A stretch of 64,000 bases of DNA from Polymyxa betae (Eukaryota; Endomyxa; Phytomyxea; Plasmodiophorida; Plasmodiophoridae): contig RBZT01000338.1 of assembly GCA_003693705.1 (NCBI GenBank), positions 1-64,000 on the forward strand. Direction: 5' to 3'. Of the stretch, positions 35,201-45,200 are shown piece by piece. The notes beneath the pieces were generated by a model, which saw only the letters and a list, made by a program, of their open reading frames with translations, made no database searches and was not told the DNA's origin. How positions within the stretch are numbered: position 1 is the first letter of the stretch; each line of letters opens with the position of its first letter. The position numbers and the translations under genes were made by a program.

Positions 35201-35529
35201 GAAAGGATTTGAGACGGTATTACTGTGTTCAAGTTTATTTGTATTTTCTGAATATATCACAGAAGCTCATATTGGAGTGTATTCAGCGAATGAATGATGA
35301 ACTGAAGAAGCGAATGTTGAATTCATCAGATGATCTGAGTGAATATCTCCGACATTCTGTAAATCCAATATTATACTGTCTTGAACATCATTGTAATAAT
35401 GATGTGGAGTATTTCTCTCATATATTTGGACATTTTATTGATCATTATCAATTTCAAAAGAATTACTGTCCTGGACCTACTGGACAATGTCCTGCTCTAT
35501 CTGCGGTTAATGCTGATAAGACTATTTAA
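32245..35529 (+). CDS. Modular cysteine-rich protein with four WGNPF-type repeats
   Basis: Exons: first exon (ending 32387), 32439-32504, 32558-32689, 32748-32816, 32869-32976, 33028-33159, 33217-33351, 33400-34035, 34088-34627, 34680-35216 and 35263-35529. Introns from 32388 on are 46-58 nt, GT-AG and all phase 0, giving 874 residues plus the first exon. The ATG at 32245 begins a signal-like MVGPATVFLILNLS, but its frame does not connect directly to the part read into the second exon; a 26-nt intron would be needed, so the N-terminus is uncertain. Exons 2-4 and 5-7 are a tandem duplication. Each of exons 8-11 carries one copy of a domain with KLIL, then W/YLR-x2-C-x-P-V/I-L-x-C-x5-C-x-N/K-D, then WGNPF-x-H and a final pair of Cys. 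I do not know this domain. Function unknown; probably extracellular from its paired Cys. Confidence 0.75.
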
Positions 35530-37375
35530 TCAGTGAAAGAATGTCAAATTTGGCTCAGCTCTACAAGTGTCTCAAACTCCATATTGTTCTCAGTTTTTTG
35601 ACAGAGAATGATCCATGAAAATCAATGAGCAGACAATATTACAATTCTAAACGAATCCTTTTAAGTCTGCCAACGGCTGCACTCATTAAGTTGCACACAA
35701 TTTCATTGCTGCACACTATTCTGCAGCTAATAGCCATAGTTTGTTGAGGAATCAGGCTGCTTCAAATGAGCCCAATGATGATCAGCAGTGAGTCTCTGGC
35801 GATTAAGGCGTTTGATGATATTATCACTCAATGATGATTCATCAAAAGCTACATAAGATGATGTCAGGAGATCTGCAGAGCAAACAAATCTACGGACAGT
35901 GATTCTGGCTATCGAGCACACCGGAGCGATCAGTTATTCACTCAAGTTAAGAGCCCAGGCCCGCTAACGTGAGCCGTCCCGAAACTGAATACAAACTGGT
36001 CACGATTCTCCTTCGCCTTCCAGGCGTTTCTGCGAGGAGTTCATATGGCGGATCTCTTAGAAGACCTAAAGGTGCCGATGTCTGCTACTAAATGTTTATT
36101 TATGTGGCGGAATGGGGCCAGTTGGACTACCCGTGCGACACCAAGACGCATTGAAGAACGCTCATCAGACCGTGAGCAGCCAGAACGTCAAAAACTCACA
36201 AACTGATGAAATCACTAATCGGAAGGCCACGATTTTGAGTGTTTTATTTTAGAATACGATTGCTGGCAATAGGACGCATGACGCTCCAAGAACGAGACAC
36301 CCTTATTGGGTGGCTGTCGAACCGCCTGAATCTGCAAAAGAGGCTACGCCACCTTGTCGCGTTCGCCTGTCGCCATCACGAACTACATGTTTGAGCTGAC
36401 AGGAAGAGCAGAAGTCACGGACATGGGCTTCATTTACAGAGGCACCGGTACTACCCGACTACCGGCTCTCGGGTAGTGTATCAGTCGACTACCGACACTA
36501 CCGGCCATACAGGGAAACTGCCATCGAACTTTGCCCTCTTTCATATTTCATTAAGGGCTCGCTTGGCACACCCATCACCGGAATTCCGTAGGTGCTACTC
36601 AAGGCACCATTGCGTCGAGGCAATCAGGGAGATCAAGTCTTGCATGACGACCATCATCTTGTGCTGTATGGAAGCTCCAGCTGTAGTCGCCCAACCTGTC
36701 GGAACGTCACCAATTCGGCATTGAATTCTTCGCTTTCTCCCATTGCGTCTCAAACGATGCACAAATAGACAAAGTCGATTAGTACTTTAGTCTTCACTGG
36801 GAATGACCTCAAATTGATCCAACTGGAAGGTTCACTCTCAAAATCTCAGTAAAGTTGCCAAAGAAATTCTTTGCTCTCAGATTCGTCGGTCTCAATTGAA
36901 CGGATTTCGATCTGCGGTCAGAATGTGCCCTACTATTTTGACCCTTTTCAGTCTTATCGATTTGGTAGCCTGTACAGCCTGGTACCGATCGGAGCTCTAT
37001 AATTACTACAGCGCAGTTAGCGATTCAGGACCTGCCCCGCAGATGCTGTTGAATACTGATTTGCAGAGGCAGGATAGAGAATCACAGACAATGTTGATGC
37101 TCTGATTGATTGGTCGAAATCGTTTGTAAAGGATAGAGATCCCATACTGAAGGGCAATGATCTCTGTCCTATAACTCGACGAGTCCCCAACTTTCCAAAG
37201 CGCCGTTCTACGTCTGGGGCGATCACTATAGAAACGCCCTTCTCGAAATTGATCTGCTACACGTCATGCTTGGCGTCTTAACGTTGCCTTTCCGCATCAC
37301 GTTTCTTTGAAATCGCATGTTCGACCTCCTTGTGTAAGGCTTCCATAGATTGTATCAGCGAACTCATAATTGCTG
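35530..37375. other. Region without a supported gene
   Basis: Short scattered frames on both strands. Parts on the minus strand between 36550 and 37230 may be further decayed pieces of the gypsy element that follows, but no conserved protease, reverse transcriptase or integrase motif could be read. Confidence 0.35.
36430..36505. mobile_element. CGGGTAGT-rich hAT/MITE-like relic
   Basis: Alternating inverted units (GGTACTACCCGACTACCGG, CTCGGGTAGTG, CGACTACCGACACTACCGGCC) resemble the sequence at 29467 but are diverged. Confidence 0.4.
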
Positions 37376-37633
37376 TCATTTTCTCAGGGTCCATTCTCGT
37401 CTCCGAAACCTGACGCTTTTTCTGTTAAAGGTTACGTGCACATGGCTATTTGTCTCAAGCATCCCGGACACAATGGCCTGTGAATGTCCTCCCAGACGTC
37501 GGCCAGTCGTGTGATTCAACAAGTACTGAATTAGGGGGGTGATATCTGGCCAGTCACTTGCCTGTAAACGGAGTTCAGACAGCAGTGTTCGTGCTAAGAA
37601 AAGAACGCCACGATAAGCCCTCTCTACAGTCAC
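37376..37633 (-). mobile_element. Ty3/gypsy retrotransposon relic (integrase fragment)
   Basis: The minus strand encodes VERAYRGVLFLARTLLSELR, then WPDITPLIQYLLNHT and RRLGGHS. This matches the end of the gypsy integrase core (the second half of the catalytic domain, with the VER and LNHT motifs) as found in protist and oomycete elements. Only this part is readable; the frame begins and ends without start or catalytic Asp residues, so it is a fragment. Confidence 0.75.
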
Positions 37634-37739
37634 GACCCGTTAGCACAAGGCCTGATGTATGAACGCCGGCTTATCACCTTGCAGGTTCTCAGGATGTCTA
37701 CTTCAGATATCACAACTGGCAGTAATTCACCCATCTATG

Positions 37740-37860
37740 AGAGCAGAATTCATGCACGGCCCATTCCGTAGGATTTTGGAGAATCATGAGAAGGTAGAAC
37801 AAGCACCCGTCCAGTCCAACAAGGGACTCGAACCCTGTATCCTTTCCTTTTATTCAAATG
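37740..37860 (-). repeat. Possible tRNA-derived SINE copy
   Basis: On the minus strand it carries a pol III B-box-like GGGTTCGAGTCCC followed by TTGTTGGACTGGACGGGTGC. A diverged second copy is at 58880-59000. Folding as a tRNA fails (no matching acceptor or anticodon stem), so a tRNA-related retroposon is more likely than a gene. Confidence 0.35.
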
Positions 37861-40233
37861 AGATACACTCAATGAGACCGCAGCACTCCTTCAAATTATC
37901 GAATTTAGTTTCAGAGTCACCATCAATAAATGATGGATATCAAATCGGCCTGAAGGGTCTTGTAGACTTTCCAGTGCAGGATCTCAAATCGAACTGAATC
38001 CTCCAAAGCCTTAAGCCTAACTGATCCCCTCCAATTCGAAATTAGTGAATATATATAAAAATAACTATTAGGCCACAATGACAGGAGCTAAGCCTGTGCT
38101 TGCCCTCTTTTTCAGCAAGATTTGGCTCCATGCAGAGAACCGAGTTTCAACAACGTGAAGCAAACATCCCTCTTCCGATCCATTGAAACATGGAAATTTT
38201 TCGACCCGACTAACACCAATAGTTCTGTAGAAATCAGTCACCTTGGTTTGTTTATTGAAGAAATATTTGCTTGAGCTCGAACAAAACAGCTCTCGTTGAT
38301 ATCATATAAAATGGGAGCTTCCATAGCAAATTAGTGATTCCTGTAAAGGAAGTTGGCATGCTGGCGAGATTCAGATGTTTACTAAGGGCCGTATAGCTCG
38401 GTATACACAGTAGTATATGAAGGCCTGCTGTGAAGTGGCTTTGCTGACGAGATGTTTATACCAAGCGTTTGGGAATCCAGCTGTAAGACGTTGACATTGT
38501 TTCTACAGTCATAACCACCAAAATACAACTTCAATATATCAGAAATGATCAGAAGGCTTTATTTCGGCTCTTCTACAGATTGCTTGAAGCTAGATTGCGC
38601 TTGTACAGCTTCAAAGCTTCGCATGATTCGTCTTTAGTTCGAAATCCTTTGCAGCTGGACCCAGGTACGCCACAGGTCAGAGCATAGCATTGCGCCCACG
38701 TCGAACAGACCGCTGATCGCTCACCATCCAGAACGACATAAAATTGTTTATACTTATTCGGCTATCATTAACAGTAACACGGCCTACCTTGGGCTTGGAG
38801 CGTCCCATGGAGCTATAATGGAAATATGGATGGAATCTCCCAACCAGATGATGTCACCAATACAGAGAACCTATTGATGACGCTGTCAGCTGGTGATTGC
38901 CATAATCTAACAACATTACCCTGAAGCAAAAGCCTCGTCAACGGTTGTATGGTCGGGTTGTATCTCGCAAAGGGATACCGACATTTTTTGATGTTACACT
39001 GGGGAAAGGGTTTCTGTCGGTCGACGGAATCGCAGCCTTCCATTCGTCGAAAAAACAGAATACTGAGAATAGTGCGTACCCGTCGGAATCTCCTCTTGGT
39101 GAGTATCTTGCCAGTTCCGCAATAAGAGGAGAGATTCCGATAGCTGTCACCCCGTAAGCCTCAAGACAATTCACTGCGTATTGAGATAGATCCATAAAAA
39201 CGCCGTTTATCAGCTATTTGTGCAGGCTGCGCTGCCAACTGCGAGTGGCAGAATTTACGTGACGCTTTCTTATTGCAGGGGGTCGTGTGACGTCTTTCTG
39301 ACCCTCACGTATTATTGATGTCCCTGCTTGTAATGTCTGGAACGTCTATGGCGCCTATGATTATAGTCCAAAATTGGAGGATGATACGAGCAGCCTTGGG
39401 ATTGTGGTAGAGGAGACACATGAAGCTGATGATGTCACTGTTCCTCTACTGGACCATAATCGAACTCACGTAAATGATGTCAACCGATTACTTTCAACAA
39501 GCTGAAAACTTCTTCAATTGCCATAGGATGGAACCCGATTGTCTGTGACGCCAAAGCGTCGGAGCTTCCCTCGATTGTTCTAAATCAAGCTTCGTAACGT
39601 AACTTCGTCTCGTGATGCATTAACTGATTAACACATCGCCTTAACCTTGAGAATTGACAATAAGCGATTCCTTTTGAACAATCGATTCGTCAGGTAAGAG
39701 CTGTCTCTGGTGAGAATCACGACATCCTTAATTGTGTAATCCAGGTTCAGCTCGCTCTTCGGACATTTTGTTCTTTAACCTGCTGATGCAACTGAATCTA
39801 CGATCGAAAATAATTTTCATGACCTCATGTTCTTTGCTTTCGATCTTTTGGTGAAACGATCAGCTCGTATGGTGCTGGAGGGTCTTTTTGCTCATAACAA
39901 TGGAATCACAGATAGACGCTATGACGATGGTTCGGGCTTCTCCACATCGATAGTATTGAGCCTAGACGAGATCCCGACTACTACGCACAATTTTGTCCGT
40001 TGACGGATGAAAGGCTGCGCATCCTTCGACAGTCAGAAAGACAAAAACTGACACACTGTGCCGCATCGTGCCGCATCATCTGTTATACGACGCCATGGTT
40101 GCCATAAGTCAGGCAACCTCGCGCGTTGGAGGTATCGCCACGGATTGCGAGAGAGGCCGCTTCCTTCACGCAGCGGAACTGAACCTCTCTCTGTTACTCC
40201 CGGCCATCTCCTCCCTGCGATCTTCGTCTAGCC
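37861..40233. other. Region without a supported gene
   Basis: AT-rich in the left part. Around 38813-39195 two minus-strand frames overlap with a frame change (RYSPRGDSDGYALF; RFSVLVTSSGWEIPSIF), possibly a decayed element. Nothing was recognised. Confidence 0.35.
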
Positions 40234-40986
40234 ATGACGACCTTGCACTATCTCTTCCTAATCGCGTCCCTGGCTGCCGTTGATCTGGCAAGGGCGCCGT
40301 CCTGCTGCCCTTCTCAACCCGCTCCGCCGCCAGTCGTGGCCAACGAGTCACCTGTTCGGAGTCCGACGCCGGTCTCCGTTCGACCGAGGCTGCCGCGGCC
40401 GTCACGCCGTCGCTTACCGCGAGCCGACCAGCGCGAACTGCTCCGAACGGTGGCTGCTCAGAGCCTGCGCCGTTACAAGTCGCAGCTCCAAACCCGCTAT
40501 CTGCAGATCGCAGATGACGGCGCCGCTCTGGTCCGACGTTTGGCCCTGGCTCGGGCCTGCTGCAGCATGTCCGGCATTGATGGCTTCGATTCCCGCCGCA
40601 TCACCGAAGCGCAGGCACGAATGCTGGTCCTGGTGGCGTTGAAACGCGGTTGCCGTCTCACGGGCCAGTACGCCTGCGGCGGCGGCTGCGACGATCAGCG
40701 CCCGCGCCGATTATTCGAGCCGCGTCGCCCGATGCTGTCGGATCTGTTGATGCGAGCCGAAAAGATCCGGATCGATATCCACGATCTGTTGCAGAAGGTA
40801 ATACTCAATCAGCTGACTCTGTCGGATGCGTCGTACACGGCCTTGGAGGAGCTCCAGTTTAAGATCGATATGGCCTTAGTCCTGAATCTGGAAGCGACCA
40901 ACCTAGAAACTGCCGTCGGTGTATTTGAGCTATTCGACCTCAAGAACGCTCTTAGAAGTCTACCTGCCTTAAAGCTACGACCATGA
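40234..40986 (+). CDS. Secreted Arg-rich helical protein, unknown function
   Basis: Single exon, 250 aa. The signal peptide MTTLHYLFLIASLAAVDLARA is clear. The mature part has a Pro/Arg-rich linker, an Arg-rich helical region (LRRYKSQLQTRYLQIADDG), two Cys pairs (ACC, and CGGGCDDQ), and a long helical C-terminus (LHDLLQKV-type, then LEELQFKIDMALVLNLEA). No named domain was seen. The GC content and third-position bias are higher than in the flanking DNA, supporting a real gene. It stands alone between element relics and a tRNA; secretion suggests the same exported class as the genes at 2.5-10.9 kb, but there is no visible sequence similarity. Confidence 0.7.
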   Translation: MTTLHYLFLIASLAAVDLARAPSCCPSQPAPPPVVANESPVRSPTPVSVRPRLPRPSRRRLPRADQRELLRTVAAQSLRRYKSQLQTRYLQIADDGAALVRRLALARACCSMSGIDGFDSRRITEAQARMLVLVALKRGCRLTGQYACGGGCDDQRPRRLFEPRRPMLSDLLMRAEKIRIDIHDLLQKVILNQLTLSDASYTALEELQFKIDMALVLNLEATNLETAVGVFELFDLKNALRSLPALKLRP

Positions 40987-41375
40987 TCTCTCTATGCAAC
41001 GCTTGTTTATTTCCTAAAACTAAATTTGTTTGCCTTGTTATGTTATTTACGTAAACTTTGCTAATGATTCGTTCCGCTGCTACATGTTCATTCTTCAAGA
41101 TTTCTCTACGAAGCAACCCAGAATTCTGCATTGTATTGGCTAGATTTTGCATGAGCTGTCCAAAATTGGAACGAAATCACTGATCATTTTCTAATGCTCA
41201 GATGCATTTACTCTAGCCATGGATATTGGGTACAGCAATCGATTCCACAAATTTCGCCAGCTTCTGGTAAATTGTTTAGCGATCAATGTAAAAGCCAACC
41301 AGAATCGAACGTTTCAAGTACGCAAAGCAAAAAATTCTCGGGATGATTGATTCAGAAATGGTCAGTAAAAAGAAA

Positions 41376-41448
41376 TGTCCGAAGCCAGGATTGAACTGGC
41401 GACCTCGCGTGTGTGAGACGCGTGTGATAACCACTACACCATCCGGAC
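41376..41448 (-). tRNA. tRNA-Val (anticodon CAC)
   Basis: A 73-nt cloverleaf without intron. GTCCGGA pairs with TTCGGAC, with A73. Anticodon stem CGCGT/ACGCG encloses CTCACAC, so the anticodon is CAC. The T arm is GCCAG-TTCAATC-CTGGC. A box TGGTGTAGTGG is present. TTTTT lies about five bases past the 3' end. Confidence 0.94.
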
Positions 41449-41878
41449 ATTTTGTTGGGTTTTGCAGTGTTCTTGGCTCCTACGTTAAGGTGTCTCGTGT
41501 CTGTATTCCTCTGTATTGGTCTTCACTGTCCGGCTTTGATTCAGAAGCGCGTGAGCTTGAGCGAGCGCGGGAGGCCGAGCGCGCACTTTCAGACTCACTC
41601 TCTTCTGAGCTCGCCATAATTTATCCCCTAGACATGATAGCTATCTCCACGACTTGCGGTAGCTCAAACCGGGAAAACAAACCCTACAATAATATCTGCT
41701 AACGAGCTGGAAGACCCTCTTAAATCGGATTCAGGCCTTGCTTATTTATTATTTTTGAATTAATAATCGTGATTCTATTCCAATCTCCAATCACGGTACA
41801 TTCTTATCAAACACTGTATTTAAAGATATGTTTTTTTATAATCTGTTACTATTGAATTTATTTATGAATGAAAACGTG

Positions 41879-41903
41879 NNNNNNNNNNNNNNNNNNNNNN
41901 NNN
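41879..41903. other. Assembly gap (25 N)
   Basis: A run of 25 N in AT-rich DNA; the true length is unknown. Confidence 0.99.
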
Positions 41904-42232
41904 AGCTAAAGATGCGCTTCAAAACTAAAATCAATGTACAGTATTTACATCCTCATGCTTAAGATAAAAATAGAATTTTGGGATCAACACTTATAGTTGC
42001 TTAAACAACTGCTTCACAAATTTACTTCTCAACCAACAAAATCCGCAGAGAGGTCTCACCTCACTCCAAGAGATCAAAACAAGTGAATCGTAACCTGCTG
42101 CCGTGCAACCGTAATTGATGTCAAATTAGTCGTGAAGCCATATTCATCAGATGAATTCAGTCAAAGCAAAAAAAAACATGGCAGTCAAAGCCGAAGAACC
42201 AGATCAGTGTATTGCCAGTGGAAATAGAATTA

Positions 42233-45200
42233 TTAAGCAGCAGGCTGAGTCTTGCTCTTTTGAATTTGCACGGTTGAGACACCATCCACAAATTTAGTCC
42301 TCAAGATGGTGTTAGCGTTATCTGAGGATAATCAGCGATTGGCTCTCAAGAATTCCGAGACGGAACGAACGAAAACCAAAAAATACGTACTGAACATTCC
42401 CTCCTTAAGAGAAACAACGATGAACTGCGATTGCGAAAATTTGTTCTTGATGATGTTCCCGATGTTTTGAGTATGTGACAGGTCAAGAGCAGCATCCACT
42501 ATAGCAATCATTCATAATCGCAATTGACGCAATCAGTAAACCAGAGTCGTATTGCTAAAGACATGAAACAAAAACAACTCGGGAAACTTTCAATAATGAA
42601 GTTCCCAGTAGGCAAAACACAAAGGGTCGAATAAATAACCGGTAGCTTCCGATAGTGCTAGGAAAACTACCAACAGGCGAAAGATCATAGAAATTGACAA
42701 AGACGCGATTGTACCTTCATCAAGAATGTACATTGGAGCGGGCTTATACAGTAGCAGGGCCAGGATCAAAGAGAGAGCTAATAGTGAGCGTTGACCGCCC
42801 GATAATTCAGTCAGGCTCTCCTTCCAGATGCCACCAAAAGACACGCGAACCTAAAAAAAGTCAAACATTGGTCGCTTCAAACGAAAATGAACAAGGCAAG
42901 ATAGACTTTGCAAGGCACCCACCTCAAGACCATCGAGGACGGTACCGCCCAAAGGCGGTTGGAGTTTGGCGAAGGCTCCAGGCAATAGAGTGGAAAAAAT
43001 CTGGCCGAAGTCGGTGTTAACCTATGAAAAAGTATTAGGTGAATGCAATGACATAATAGAATTTCGTCATGGAGCAATCAATTTTACTGATAAAACCAGA
43101 AGCGAAGGCAAGCAAAAAGTGAAAAGCAAATGAAAAACATTTGTCGGTTGTACCTTTTCCCAGATGCTTTGAAGAAGTTCATTTTTGTTACGATCCAAAT
43201 CCTGTATGACACGCTCGATTTTAGCCTTGTCATTTTCGACAATTGCACGCCGATCGAGCAGGGCCTGGTACCGGGCCTCTGCCGTGTTCATCAATGCCAT
43301 GACCTAAACAAAACCGCAATCATAAACACGATTACATAGGAATCCCGATCGTGGAGAACCCGAATAAAAGTATAGAAACAAAATTGCAGCTTTGAAAGTG
43401 AAATTACTGTATGGAAGGCAACAAGGTAAGCATACTTTACGGTTGATTTTCTTGCTCATGGCGTCCTGCTCTTTACGCATTTGGGCCAGAGTGGTAGCAT
43501 CTTGGTCAGAAGCATGTGCAGCGAAGTCGTACTGCGTCCCGGGCCGACCGAAAAGATGTTTATCGTTCTCGATCCAAGGGTTCGATTCTGAAAATCGCGA
43601 ATATCAAAAATAAGCCTGACAAGCGCAACTTAGATGTTAAGAATACCTAGGCATTGTTGCATACGAAGACGGTTAGCATCCTAACAGGACGTTACTCCAT
43701 GCATTCAGAGAAAATCCAAAAACAACTAGCCTGGTCTTTTTCGAAACGAGCCAGTTTGTGTTGGATGGTCTTAAGACCAAGATCGATATCAGTGAGCTGA
43801 GAGGTAAGGATGTCTCGACGCTTAGCTAAGCTCCTGGCTGCCTCGTCAGATTCAAGCACCTGCATTCTGTTAGCCAGCATACATGATACAATGAAATGCG
43901 TGTACAAGGAGAAATCAAAATCAAAAACATGACGAACAAGAGAAAAATGTGTACCTTTTGTTGTTCATTTTCAAGCTCCTTTTGCAGGGAGTCGTGGCGC
44001 TCTTTGGCATGAACCAGTTTCTGCTCGTATTGACGAACCTACGACATGTCAATCAGGCGTAAGCAGCAAGTAAAGCAATTAAACGACATTTCGCTTGAGC
44101 TCTTCAATTTGAGAGTTTACAGAGGCCTGAGTCTCAAGAAGGGAATCGATTTCCTTTGTAGCTCCAGTGATCTCAAGATCCGAACGAAGACACTATTGAG
44201 GGCAATCAGTGAATGTAGAGAGTTCAAAATAACACAATCCGTAAACGAGAGAGGAAAAACGAGTTTAGAAGACAAAAGAAATCTCGAGCCAAGCGAAAAT
44301 AAAAGAAACATCAGTAGGAGAAGCACAGAAAGTTGGTTTGCGCGAGAATTTTGGAGAAAGATCATATAAAAACCTCTTGATGAAGCTTGGACAGTTTGAC
44401 GCCGATTGATTGAAGCTGAGCATTGATCGATTCAATTTCCTTTTCTTGATGCGCGCGCCCTTTGCCTTTGCCAGAATCAGCTTGATCGATTTGATTTTTT
44501 AGCGCAGCAATCTATGTCAGAAACCCCATCAGAACAAGTTACAGCAAGGACGGCACAATGAAACAACGAAAAAACCCATCAAGATTGATTGCGAATTAAA
44601 TACTGACAATTGAGCAAATTAGATGGAAATTACCTCATTTCAGACGAAGGAAAATATGACTCAACGACGAAATATAAAAGAAGCAAATGGCAGAGGATAA
44701 CAGTCCGCGAATATTGAACAAATGCAACGTTTGAGTAACCTTTTCAGAATACGATCTTGCGTCAGCTTCGGCAGATGAGACATTGCGTTCGGATACACGA
44801 ATCTCTTCGTCCAAAGCGTCAATTTGAACTTGAAGTGAATGCGATTCCTAAAAAAGACACGATGAATCAACATAAGATTTTGGTAACAAAAAAAAGAGAC
44901 AGTTGTTTCTAAAGTGCACCCAGGACAAGTAGAAGATAGTTCAAGAAAGAAAGTGAGCAGCAAAACGGACCGACAAAGGATTACTTCAAATATTTCAAAA
45001 CGAGACGAAAGCAACTAAAATAGAAATTCCTCACAGAATGCTCAATACGTTGGGTGAGGAGCTCAACCCGCTGATGATCAGCTTCAATAGCTTCCATCAA
45101 ATTCCGTGCACCATCACATTTCTGCTTCAGAAGAGCGCGAGCTTCACGAATCTGGTCTGCCATCTGTTCGGCTTCAAGAAGCTGTCCTTGAGATTCATAT

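Larger units (their letters stand above)
40987..42232. other. Spacer with tRNA-Val and an assembly gap
   Basis: Besides the tRNA and the N run, no gene was found. 41550-41595 is locally GC-rich (GAGCGAGCGCGGGAGGCC). 41700-42230 is AT-rich and probably contains the 3' UTR of SMC2. Confidence 0.5.

Noticed and set aside
37790-37850. tRNA gene around GGGTTCGAGTCCC
   Set aside because: No matching 5' acceptor half or anticodon arm; listed instead as a possible SINE.
40280-40862. Second and third open frames over the Arg-rich gene
   Set aside because: No signal peptide, Trp/Arg-rich chance frames caused by high GC.
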